Positions 46,482 through 54,409 of a DNA stretch of 64,000 nucleotides are shown here, one piece after another. The DNA lies in contig JAWPHD010010252.1 in NCBI GenBank assembly GCA_037043455.1, positions 1 through 64,000 of the forward strand, read 5' to 3'. Within the stretch, counting starts at the first letter, position 1. The number at the start of each line of letters is the position of its first letter. A model generated the notes under the pieces. That model searched no databases. It saw nothing but the letters and a program-made list of their open reading frames with translations, and was not told the DNA's origin. This DNA is from Cyrtodaria siliqua (Eukaryota; Mollusca; Bivalvia; Adapedonta; Hiatellidae). The position numbers were made by a program, and so were the translations under genes.

Positions 46482-49400
46482 TCAATGCTGATTCAACGTT
46501 GTTTTTACCGATCAGCGACTTTTTAAAAATATCAGCAATTTATAAAATGCGTTTTTCAATAGTAATATTTACACGAGTTTAAGAAAAACACAGTAAATTG
46601 AAACAGCGTGTCCCCTTAGAAATAATTAAGTGAATGTAAATGTTTTATATTGGAGATTATTTCGCTATTCCTTACCAGATATTTATCCTCCATACAGTCA
46701 ATATGCGGACCAATAACAGTGAAATATTTGATTCCCTGTGGTGGGGATGCGTATGGAATATCCATTACTATTCTCAGGTAGTAACGCACGTGTCCCACTT
46801 TGCTCTCAAACGAGCACGGCAACGCCGTCTCGGGTAACTTAAACTCAAATGGGTAACTGTGGTTCCCCCGGGGCAGGATTGGGTTGCCCCCATCTTCGTG
46901 TTTATCTAAAATAATATAAGGATAGCAATTGGAAATCATGTTTATAGGGAGACGTGATTATTATTTGCGTACCGTTTCTCTTTCAGTCGCATCCAAATCT
47001 AACAAGTTATAAATAGTATTTGGTAGAGTTATAAACAGACAAACTTGTTCCTCGTGTTTGTTGCTTCCATGAAATCCCCATTTCAGTATTTATTCATTAT
47101 CTTTTCCGTGAGACAAAATACCTGTCTTGTCAAATTCTTGTAAACTCCGCCCCGAAAATGGTTAATAAAGTATTCAACATTGACATTTTTTAATGTTCCA
47201 TGACCGAAACAAAGAGCCACAAGAATATCTCGCGAATGCGATCCTGGTTGATATTTGTAAAGAAACTGTGTGGCTTTAAAATAGAATACCACTTAAGCCA
47301 TGCTAGGGGGCCTACGAGGTGTTGCGCCTTATATTACCTCTCATGAACAGACTCAATAAAACTGAGTCTGACACTTTTTCTACTTTTTGTTTGCTGCTTT
47401 CAATGGAGCCGCTTTTCAGTATTTATAGACATTCACACTAGCGTTCGTTGAGTGTTGTGTGGCGGCTGTAAAAGGTCGCCCCGACTACAAATCAGTAGTG
47501 TTCTTACTTACAGGTCCTTTAGGAAGATCGAGCCCAATTTGTGTTGTCTAATTTAAAGAAGAATTTCGCTTAAGCCGGTGCTAGGCGGCATGAGAGGTGT
47601 TTTACCTTATATTACCTCTCATGAACAGACTAAATAAACCGAGTCTGCTTATTTTCTCTCTTGTTTGTGTTCGTTGCTTCCAAGTTCAAGTGATCCCCTG
47701 TTCATTATATTTTATACAAATCCTACATAAGCTGAAGTTGGCATTTCTGAGAGTAAATACTGCAAGAAAGCCATTATGTCATCACGAAAAAGAGTCTGAA
47801 TCATGGGCTGAATCAGTGTTGCTAGTTTTAGTTAACATACCCTACTATTTGTTTGGAGTGACTATACGTTACGTTGACATTTTTGAGAACCCAAACACAA
47901 TTTGTAATAAAAAGTGACAATCTGAAAGTACATAAAACCAATTAACGGTGTAGTCACGATACGTTGAAACCTGGAAAGCGGTTGTATCGCATACTTGCAT
48001 ATAAATATTTTGTTTGTGAATATACGATACGACATACATGTAGCTAGTCATATCAGTCAGGATTTAGTTGCCGGGCAATAAAGTTTTATCACACGGGTGA
48101 AATAAAGGGTAAACAAGGTCCTATCGCGGAAATAACCGCATGTTTTTCCGATTTGGGTCCAGCACCTCGACTCCTTTACCGGAGTGATACGGACATTACC
48201 GATTAGTTAGGATTGTATACGATTTGTTACGTATATGGTTTGTCGGCTTCGTTTTATTCGTGCTTCCATTCTTTTTTCGCGCCAGATTATTGGCTATAGA
48301 GTCATTATCCGTGGATGAAATTAACCACTTTTATCATGCAGATATGCACTTTTCTGCCCAATAAAGGGGTGACCTATTAAATTTTGCTTTATTAGCCACT
48401 GACCAATAGAGCAAATCAATGCGGAATCCCTCGGCGTTTATTGTACGTAACGTTATCTGACGTCATGCACGTAACGTTACATGACGTCATAAAACAAACA
48501 AAAAACAACAACATGGCGGCGTCCTCGATAAGCGTAACATTCGGAGAAATAGATAATAATAGTAATTCATACAGAAAATGTGGATAATCTACATGATAAA
48601 TAGAATATTATGTCAGTGCCTTTTACTATCAAGTTTATTAGGCTCGGCACGAAAACGAAGAATGGCTCGGCAGAGCCTCATCATTCTTCGTTTTCTAAGC
48701 CTCGCCTAATAAACTTGATAGTAAAAGGCACTGACATAATATTCTCTATATAACCATTCGTTTTCTTGAATAAGCTTCATATTCAACGACATTCATTTTA
48801 AATCAAGTTTCGGAAAAAAAAGTTGTACACCACGCCGCAGAGATGAACACATCCGATATATATTAATAACATTAGTTTATCCCTGGAAAACTACGTAATG
48901 AGTTAACTGAAGATGACAGTTCGACAAAGTAATTGCTGAAGTATATGATAAATAGAATAAATGTTTATTTTCATATCACACCCTTTATCAGGCCCTCGAC
49001 TCATATCAGCCCTCGAGCTAAAACTCTCGGGCTGATATGGCGTCTCAGGCCTGACATAGGGTGTGATATGAAAATATGCATTTATTATTCTCTATATACT
49101 ATGTGTTATGCATATTTTGCACCCGTTTATTCATAATACATTTTATATGTAAACTCAGTATACGTATATCAGATGACAAAAGATACCTGACAGGATAGGA
49201 TAGGTTAAATTATAGTTTTTAATTATTTATCTGAAGTTCGAGTGGTCTGTATAAGAGCAGTCTCAGTTAACCCTGGAGTAAAGCAGTCTGACTGTCATCT
49301 TAAATGGGAAAATATTATATTTCTAAATATCTCCAAGAAATAACAAAAATGTATATTAATTATTCAAATATGAGCAAAAATGCCCAAAAAGGTCTATGAC

Positions 49401-51969
49401 TTTCTCGGAGAATACCTATACGTATTAAACCGGTAACCTTTTCCCCTAAAATCCTCACAGGAAAGAGTAGTAAAGGGCATACCTTTACCCCAAAGCACCT
49501 TCTTGTCGTCTATATAATACTCGTCATCCTTCACTGTACGTCTCTCCCCGGCCTTGTTAATCTTCCAATCGGTGTGGGACTTACCTCGAAGTGTCAGTCT
49601 TACACCTGTGTAGTAAAGTTATTGAAGAGAAGTCAAAACGAAACTATGGTATCGTATTAATTATTTATTACAATAATATTTTAGGGCAGGAAATGAGATT
49701 ACTTGTAAAGAAGTCACACATTTAATTACCATTTTTATTAAGTATTTATTTTTTATCTGTGCTAGAGACATTTGCTTGCGACACATTACTTGCTAGTGAT
49801 CTTTGTGTATGTAGCCACACCACGTATTACACCATTAGTTTTGGACATTCTACTTGAAAAAAACAACAATTATACAATGATGGCCAAACATTCGTGTACA
49901 TTGTCGGATGAATCGACTCGTGCATCCTGCATTTCATCAAATGAAAATTTCCATGCACGCCAACTTTAGTTGATTCTGCACCTATAAGTTTAAGAGGGCT
50001 AGGCGAAACACATTTCACAAAACTGAGAATTTTCAGTTAAAATATTAAGTTCATAGTGTGTTTTTCTGATTTATATGCTCTTGTTTCCCAGATATCATTA
50101 GTTGTTAGTGATGTTGCACACACGATTACAAGTAGATATAAAAATCGAACAGGAAACGACAGTCAACCACAAACACACAGAGAAACAAAGAACAGCTTTA
50201 AAGATGAATAAAATGCCAAATAAGATATCACAAAAACAAAAGGGTTCACAATAGGGATACCGCTTCGGAACGGTCAGTGGCAAAAAAAAAGGCGCCGTGG
50301 GGGAAAGGATTTAAATCAGGTTCTAGGGTGCACCAAACCTCACACTTACCCTACTGTCATCCCAATAAAACGGGACAGTGTAAATAAAGAAATTCCCGCA
50401 ATGAATTGTTCTCGAACCAACAAGACAGCAATAATAGGCAATATAAGTAAAACATAAAGATGCTCGTGTATATATAAATACAAAAAAAACAACAATAGCA
50501 CAGAAAGCTACAAAGAAGGTACTCAATGACTTGGCAGAAGCTAGAGCAACAAGAGAACACACCATTGAGGGCTCGACAAGACAAGATTGCAGACAAACAT
50601 CAAACGTCACCGTCCTTTTGGACTTTAGGTAGACGTCATCATAGGGTCCACAGCCTGGCCGGTCATCGCACAATTAAAGAGGAAAGCTTAGTGGCGAAAT
50701 ATAAATGGGTCCACCACCAAGCATGCAGCGCGTTGCAAAATAATAGGGTCATAACCTCTTTTGATAAACCTTTTAACAAGTTTAACAAAGATAGTATGAA
50801 AGTGATCATGACCAAGGATCTTACGAAGTTTGTAAATCACGTCACCTGTGATAGTCCTTTTCGCAGAAGAGTTCTTCAAATACTTTTAGATTTGGAAAGA
50901 AGATCAGGGTTACGATAACGTTTGCAAAGGTTTTACGAACTTTATGGTAACGGTAGCCCTGATGTAGTAGTTTTTTAGTTATACAAATATTACGAATATT
51001 AAAGTCCTCAACTCGAGTACAAGCTCTAGAAAAAGGAATAAGTTGGGACACATAGACCCCATAAGAATTTGCTTAGACGGGGATAATAAACAATATCAAA
51101 ACTAAAATCGTCTCTCTTGTCATATATTTTGCTAATTATTTCACCATTTTCAGAAGAGAGATGTAAATCGAAAAAAGAAGCATTAGTATCAGAAATATTA
51201 GCTGTGTTAAGTTGAAGTTCTTCATGAGATATATTACTAACTATAGTAGAAAAGAAAGGGTTGTCAATGTTCAATATGTCATCCAGATACCGAGATGTGT
51301 CATTAATGGCAAAACCGCTGCTCCCAACTAAATTCCTTTTTGTTTATTTTGCTCTTCGTGGCATACCATTTTTTTAGATCCTGGGACCATACGCCGCTGG
51401 ATATATGGGATGAAATAAAGATACAAATATTGCTATATCCACCGCCATATGCTTGCCATCTTCGGGATGGTTAAAATTCTATACTGTTGATTTTTATAAA
51501 TATTGAGTTCTGCTTAACCAGGGGCTAGAGGGCGTGAGCGGTAGCTAGCATATTTCACTACCGTTCATGAACAGTCACAATCAAACCGAGACTGCAATAT
51601 TTCGTATATGTCGTGTTCGTCCACTCTCATACTCTTTCAATAACATCTGCCTGGTTATCTGGTGAAAGACTCAACATGAAATCTCTTTCATAGCAATTTA
51701 AAAACAAATCTGCGACGAGAGTTGCACGTTTATTTAAATCTCATATGAACAAAGTTCTAGGGTGCACCAAATCTCCCCATTTCTTACACTATCGTAAAGC
51801 CAATTAATCAGGCCCGTTTGTGTCATAATGCCCAGTTTATAATATGTTTACCTTTGACCTTTATGTTTTCCGTCGTCACTATAATGACGCGCCCGGTTAC
51901 AAGTTCACCAGCGTAGTAGACGTCCTTGTCCAAGTCTATATCGAACTTCTGTACAAAGTCCATTGTCAT
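34426..51969 (-). CDS. Alpha-arrestin (arrestin domain-containing protein)
   Basis: Complete seven-exon gene on the minus strand for 446 residues. Exons in transcript order: 51969-51852, 49605-49483, 46905-46676, 46345-46166, 40760-40560, 37959-37848, 34802-34426. All introns are GT-AG and the phases join without a break. The N-terminal arrestin lobe (about residues 1-157) has VYYAGELVTGRVIIVTT, the block VRLTLRGKSHTDW, NPILPRGNHSYPFEFKLPE and GHVRYYLRIVMDIP. A cysteine-rich linker (RTCCLCCIQGP) precedes the C-terminal lobe (about 175-335), with IEFPITIGTVPFRIPN and the family's GGKYISSEFQLGQVY block. Alpha-arrestins are cytosolic adaptors that link membrane proteins to ubiquitin ligases and endocytosis; NEDD4-type binding uses PPxY motifs, and I find none in this ~110-residue tail. 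Subtype (ARRDC2/3/4-like) cannot be fixed by eye, so no symbol is given. Confidence 0.92.
34955..36145 (+). mobile_element. YLDD retroelement relic, copy 2
   Basis: Contains a reverse-transcriptase fragment: FNDTSRYLDDIVNIDNPYFS, then KELQLNKANISDTVASFLDL (35035-35230), with the YLDD catalytic motif. It is followed by frame-broken coding remnants and by the shared 3' segment with caatgagtaacttcttcgtg and ttatattgcctattaatgct. Stops and shifts make it dead. It lies in intron 6 of the arrestin gene, antisense to it. Confidence 0.85.
36442..36560. repeat. Palindrome, diverged family M hairpin
   Basis: Arms gtgcttatttatta / aaataagcac, and cgttggcaaaaatgatatga / tcatatcatatttgccaac, with apex tgctcagcaagccgtcgca. 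The sequence just to the right (aatgtaagatcct) resembles the reverse complement of the family M start. It lies in arrestin intron 6. Confidence 0.85.
36570..37847. other. Arrestin intron 6, remaining part
   Basis: No further exon. There is a short G-rich run near 36690 and a tandem repeat of attcatgcctggtgtag at about 37031-37065. The rest is unremarkable AT-rich DNA. Confidence 0.4.
37848..37959 (-). CDS. Arrestin gene exon 6
   Basis: Residues 285-321. After the acceptor attgcttacag it reads ICAVGERSGDMIHIEFPITI then GTVPFRIPNIPPPTLQF, with donor TTTG|gtaagt (phase 1). This is the conserved F-P-I-T-I-G-T-x-P block of the C-terminal arrestin lobe. Confidence 0.93.
38360..38985 (+). repeat. 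35-bp tandem array in arrestin intron 5
   Basis: About 17 units of tactaaataatctactaaaa plus cgtattgtctgttgc. Three units carry an extra cgtattgtct (45-base variants), and the spacing of these variants suggests a higher-order block of about five units. The array is cut off on the right by the TIR transposon at 38993. Confidence 0.95.
38993..39901. mobile_element. Non-autonomous TIR DNA transposon with 5-bp target duplication
   Basis: Ends: CAGGGTGGCGAAACGACG on the left and the complement of CAGGGTGGCGAAACCACG on the right; the inverted similarity continues through a ttttgatc-type block to aagtgtaaac (about 55 bases). It is flanked by gtata on both sides (38988-38992 and 39902-39906). Inside, 39640-39730 and 39745-39830 form a second palindrome (tttggttttcattggggtat / ataccccaatgaaaaccaaa). 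The interior has no transposase. It lies in arrestin intron 5. Confidence 0.9.
39987..40075 (+). repeat. 22-bp tandem repeat, four units
   Basis: Four copies of aacatttaattacagcaaaa plus at. The third to fourth units are identical. In arrestin intron 5. Confidence 0.95.
40227..40492. mobile_element. Hairpin MITE, family M (third copy)
   Basis: Starts aggatcttacatgagtactc, identical for the first 40 or so bases to the copy at 30288. The apex is damaged (gcaaggctctttctaac). It continues to atggtgttattacactccca and tattatgtgataag. In arrestin intron 5, 70 bases downstream of exon 5 in transcript sense. Confidence 0.85.
40560..40760 (-). CDS. Arrestin gene exon 5
   Basis: Residues 218-284, phase 0 at both ends. 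After the acceptor cattttcag it reads YVDYYINKGVLGLVKTVNHK, then QVPVAPPTMINVCNLIRINY and VLK before gtaacg. This is the middle of the C-terminal arrestin lobe. Confidence 0.93.
40985..41935 (+). mobile_element. YLDD retroelement relic, copy 3 (3' part, interrupted)
   Basis: It has the shared 3' segment (tgatgacgtctacctaaacc, gacgtttgatgtttgtcagc, ttatattgcctattaattct) but no reverse-transcriptase core. It is split at 41075-41433 by a hAT-like element. In arrestin intron 4, antisense to the gene. Confidence 0.85.
41075..41433. mobile_element. hAT-like MITE inside retroelement copy 3
   Basis: Left end CAGGGGCGTAGCTGGG, right end complementary to CAGGCGCTTAGCCATG. Duplicated target cctat at 41070-41074 and 41434-41438. 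Removing it restores the ...gaccctatgatgacgtc sequence seen in the other retroelement copies. Internal inverted match: ctgtacgcccg occurs near both ends. CAGGGGCGTAGC-type ends are typical of hAT elements, though a 5-base duplication is shorter than the usual eight. Confidence 0.88.
42945..43140. mobile_element. SINE/MITE-like insertion
   Basis: Contains tgttgtttaacggctcatca, cttagagccgcc, gagagagaggaaagatacat and accgcccggtttacgtccac. Reverse-complement relatives are at 19740-19870 and a diverged relative at 58600-58770. Confidence 0.6.
43560..43880 (+). mobile_element. Dispersed ~270-bp element, family N, copy 1
   Basis: Contains cattcacactagcgtgtgtt, gtgtggcggctgtaaaaag, gactacaaatcagta, ctcatgaacagac and accgagtctg-tacttttctc, and ends with another cattcacactagc. 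Further copies: 45465-45690, 45690-45955, 47065-47400, 47400-47705 and, reversed, 53925-54220. Confidence 0.75.
45005..45215 (+). mobile_element. Dispersed element, family Q, copy 1
   Basis: Runs from gccgagcacgacacatacga, through gcagtcttggtttgactgag, ctcacgccctctagccccgg, to accatcccgaaggtggcaag. The same sequence occurs in reverse at about 51440-51625. Confidence 0.8.
45465..45955 (+). mobile_element. Family N elements, two tandem copies
   Basis: Two head-to-tail copies of the ~270-base unit (the second starts cattcacactagcgtttgtt at about 45690), about 90 per cent alike by eye. They directly follow the degenerate array. Confidence 0.8.
46166..46345 (-). CDS. Arrestin gene exon 4
   Basis: Residues 158-217, phase 0 at both ends. 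After the acceptor tgtgtaacag it reads SPKYAVDKHRTCCLCCIQGP, then VRIQATLERSAYCCGEHIRV and KSEIQNGSDES, ending KFYQ|gtatag. It holds the cysteine cluster between the lobes and the first strands of the C lobe. A longer ORF (46063-46356) in another frame is a shadow. Confidence 0.93.
46433..46481. repeat. (AAT)n microsatellite
   Basis: About 16 uninterrupted ATA/AAT units in arrestin intron 3. Confidence 0.97.
46676..46905 (-). CDS. Arrestin gene exon 3
   Basis: Residues 80-157. After the acceptor ttattttag two bases complete Asp80, then KHEDGGNPILPRGNHSYPFE, FKLPETALPCSFESKVGHVR and YYLRIVMDIPYASPP, ending DKYL|gtaagg (phase 0). This is the most conserved part of the N-terminal arrestin lobe. 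Confidence 0.94.
47065..47705 (+). mobile_element. Family N elements, further copies
   Basis: A decayed copy (47065-47400) carrying a large internal insertion or divergence, then a good copy (47400-47705) starting cattcacactagcgttcgtt and ending with cgttgcttccaag. In arrestin intron 2. The 106-codon ORF at 47597 starts in it and is not called. Confidence 0.7.
48441..48490. promoter_or_regulatory. Pair of perfect CRE palindromes
   Basis: TGACGTCA at 48458-48465 and again at 48482-48489, 24 bases apart, with a gtaacgtta block repeated between and before them. TGACGTCA is the full cAMP-response element bound by CREB/ATF factors. It lies in arrestin intron 2. It may belong to a repeat rather than act as an enhancer. 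Confidence 0.35.
48590..48760. repeat. Palindrome, ~70-base arms
   Basis: Arms agaatattatgtcagtgcct / aggcactgacataatattct, then tttactatcaagtttattag / ctaataaacttgatagtaaa, then aacgaagaatg / cattcttcgtt. Apex ctcggcagagcctc at 48666-48679. Outer flanks: atgataaatagaat on the left, attctctatata on the right. In arrestin intron 2. Confidence 0.92.
48938..49105. repeat. Palindrome sharing outer flanks with its neighbour
   Basis: Arms ttttcatatcacaccct / agggtgtgatatgaaaa, then tcatatcagccctcgag / ctctcgggctgatatg. Outer flanks atgataaatagaataaa and ttattattctctatata are the same as those of the palindrome at 48590-48760, although the arms between are unrelated. Confidence 0.9.
49483..49605 (-). 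CDS. Arrestin gene exon 2
   Basis: Residues 40-80. After the acceptor tactacacag it reads GVRLTLRGKSHTDWKINKAG, ERRTVKDDEYYIDDKKVLWG and K, donor AAAG|gtatgc (phase 1). VRLTLRGKSHTDW is a conserved N-lobe segment of alpha-arrestins. Confidence 0.94.
50150..51380 (-). mobile_element. YLDD retroelement relic, copy 4
   Basis: Reading downwards from about 51345: LVGSSGFAINDTSRYLDDIL, NIDNPFFSTIVSNISHEELQ, then RACTRVEDFNIRNICITKKL (51040-50970), TGDVIYKLRKILGHDHFHTI and VKLVKRFIKRGYDPIILQRA (50850-50720), then the shared 3' segment down to about 50150. The frame breaks several times. It is the longest copy. Its 5' end appears again beyond an insertion, at 51640-51700 (gagtctttcaccagat in reverse). 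In arrestin intron 1, in the same orientation as the gene. The 130-codon plus-strand ORF at 50526 is antisense to it. Confidence 0.87.
51430..51630 (-). mobile_element. Family Q element, copy 2, inside retroelement copy 4
   Basis: Reverse complement of the element at 45005-45215: cttgccatcttcgggatgg, ctagagggcgtgagcggtag, aaaccgagactgcaatattt, tatgtcgtgttcg. It separates the reverse-transcriptase core of copy 4 from its more 5' remnant. Confidence 0.8.
51852..51969 (-). CDS. Arrestin gene exon 1 (first coding)
   Basis: Residues 1-39: MTMDFVQKFDIDLDKDVYYA then GELVTGRVIIVTTENIKVK, donor AAAG|gtaaac (phase 1). Two in-frame ATGs are 6 bases apart (51969 and 51963); the second has the better context (A at -3, G at +4). 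The exon itself starts at 51979 after a gtttttacag acceptor, so a non-coding 5' exon should exist further upstream. An out-of-frame ATG in good context lies at 51976. Confidence 0.9.
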
Positions 51970-52344
51970 TAACCATGCTCTGTAAAAACAACAACAACAA
52001 AAACAATAACTATGTGCATATGTTTAAAAATCTACATGCGCAGTTTCTTCTTCAATTGATTGACGTGTTGTAAAGTCATATTGGTTGTGTAATATATACT
52101 CGTTCGTGATTGGTGCAATTTTCTGTTTATGTCAAAGAAAGAATGTCACGTGATGTAAACAATGTAGATTTCATTCATGCTGTAGTCATTTCGAATATTT
52201 CAAATGATACTAGTATCGATCGAGGGCTAGAATGGATTTCATTGTGCACATTCTCACGATGTTACGAACTATGTAATGAAATATATTTGTTTCAATGTTA
52301 CAATCTATTTTATTGTTCTAATTTAAAATTGTGTATGCAATAAA

Positions 52345-52480
52345 ACGGTTACTAGATTTATATAGGGATATATGCACTCGTTCTTTCGCGCATAAATATT
52401 GCGCTCCTAAAGTCGCGCAATATTAATACGCGAAAGAACTCGTTCATATATCCCAATACAAATCTAATAACCTATAAATA
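52345..52480. repeat. Palindrome upstream of the arrestin coding region
   Basis: Arms ggttactagatttatatagg / ccaatacaaatctaataacc, then tcgttctttcgcg / cgcgaaagaactcgtt. Apex ttgcgctcctaaagtcgcgcaa. It lies about 370 bases upstream of the first coding exon. Confidence 0.88.
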
Positions 52481-52837
52481 CTAGAACTTTAAAATGGTAC
52501 TAACTCATGAATATGAATGAGTCAAGGGTGAAGAAGTTTCGGATGGAAAAAACCATCCTAACATTTAGTATATAAGCCAGAAAACGATGCGTACATTATC
52601 AAGTGTGAGCTTAGCCTTCATACAGGTAACATCGATAAGTACGGTTTTTGCATTTATTTCACTAAGTTGTCATGGAGCGGAATTGGAACCAGGAACCTTA
52701 CGGTCTTATTAGCATTTCTAACACTGAATAAGGTATTACATAATTAGGAACTCGCGCACACCCACGCACACATTTATTAAATATCGAGATGAAGTACTTT
52801 TGAGACAGAATACCAGTTTCGTTAATAACTTATACAC

Positions 52838-53135
52838 TGCTCAAAAATATTAAGGGATTGCTTATAGATCTACTATATGGTTACGTGTTAAAGGTCCATT
52901 TTGACAGCCCGGCTTTTCATAAATGCCTTTCCCTACCAACCCGGCTTTTATGCCAAATGCTTATCAAGACATTAAACGTTTGTTGCAACAAAAGTTTAAC
53001 GTCTTGATAAACATTTGGCATAAAAACCGGGTTTGTACAGAAAGTCATTTTAATAGTAAAAGCCGGGCCGTCAAAATGGTGCATTTAACATGTAATCATA
53101 TGGAAAATCGACAAGCAATCCGTTAATATTTTTCA
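52838..53135. repeat. ~290-bp near-perfect palindrome
   Basis: Arms aatattaagggattgctt / aagcaatccgttaatatt, then ccattttgacagcccggctt / gccgggccgtcaaaatgg, then tgccaaatgcttatcaagac / cttgataaacatttggca, nearly to the centre (gtttgttgcaacaaaagt at about 52978-52996). It has almost no loop, unlike the other palindromes. Confidence 0.92.
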
Positions 53136-53578
53136 GCATCGTAGTTTTAAATCTTACACGTGCGTCATGACGGGCTATATACAGATGTATCTTGAGGTGA
53201 ATTAAAAAAAGAGAGTTACTTTTCATTATAAGAAAAATGATAATAAGTACATCATGTTTTCGAACGAATCCCAATAGATCAGTGGTTGACTGTAAATCAG
53301 AAGATATTATGTGAGAGTTTAAATAGAGGAAATGCATTTCTTAAAATGTATAAAGCTAACTGTAATAGGACGATGTTCACTTCTCGATGTGTATAACGCA
53401 AACGATGTCGGGATCAGTTTGCAAAATTGAGTAGAACTTCTCTCATTTACCCAAAGTACAGAGTACCCGTAACTTTTTCAGAAAAGAGAAATATACTTTC
53501 ATTATAGGCGGTACACTAGCTGATGAGATAGTAAATGCATATTAGTTGCGGATTAGAGGTTAATATCTGCAAAGTTAT

Positions 53579-53770
53579 GACCGTCTGATTCACTGGTCAA
53601 CGGAATGGCTGACCGTCTGATGCACTGTTCAACGGAATCACTGACCGTCTGATTCACTGGTCAATGGAATCACTGACCGTCTGATTCACTGGTCAATGGA
53701 ATCACCGTCTGATTCACTGGTCAATGGAATCACTGACCGTCTGATTCACTGGTCAATGGAATCACTGTAA
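53579..53770 (+). repeat. 32-bp tandem repeat, six units
   Basis: Units of tgaccgtctgattcactggt plus caatggaatcac. One unit is shortened by a few bases. Intergenic. Confidence 0.95.
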
Positions 53771-53924
53771 ACGATAGACACATCCTCTATACGTCATTAA
53801 TTAAGTATACAAAACAAGTGTTCACGTGTCATATGTGTATTCGTTTTAAAACTGAATATACGAAATACTGACAAGGGGATCGATCCCTTGAGCGCAACAT
53901 AAACATCCAAAAGAGAAAAAAAAA

Positions 53925-54225
53925 TCAGACTGTTTTATTGAGACTGTTCATGAGAGGTAATATACGGTGCAACATCTCTCACACCGCCTTGCATCGGCTT
54001 AAGCGGTAGTCTACTATACAACAACGAGACTGGACTTGCTGACTGACCCCAAACGACAAGTAATAACATTACATATTTATAGTTGGGTTGTTTACAGCCG
54101 CCACGCAGCAGTGTGAATGTCTAGTTTGAATGTCAATAAATAATGAAGAAGGGGATACCGTGGAAACAACACAAACAAGGGAGAATAAGAGCGAACTTGG
54201 TTTTACCAAGACTGTTCATATGTGT
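53925..54225 (-). mobile_element. Family N element, reversed copy
   Basis: Reverse complement of the 43560 family: agactgttcatgagaggtaa, ccgccacgcagcagtgtgaa, and ggggataccgtggaaacaac. Partly duplicated at its right end (a second agactgttcat at about 54210). Confidence 0.75.
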
Positions 54226-54409
54226 ATAATAAATATAAGGTGATATATATCTTATAAGGATTTAAGTAGAAGGCATAATCGAGTTCTCAATATGGTAAGA
54301 TCGGGTTTGATCAACTACTTCAGTTAGGTTTCAGACCGGTGAAGTTCAGCCCATTGACCACAAAGTAAAATCAGCTACTGTTGGACACCAGTCACAAGCT
54401 ATACAACAT

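Noticed and set aside
47597..47917. 106-codon plus-strand ORF
   Set aside because: Starts inside a family N repeat and lies in an arrestin intron on the opposite strand; no domain seen.
50526..50918. 130-codon plus-strand ORF
   Set aside because: It is antisense to the reverse-transcriptase relic, whose protein similarity is on the minus strand.
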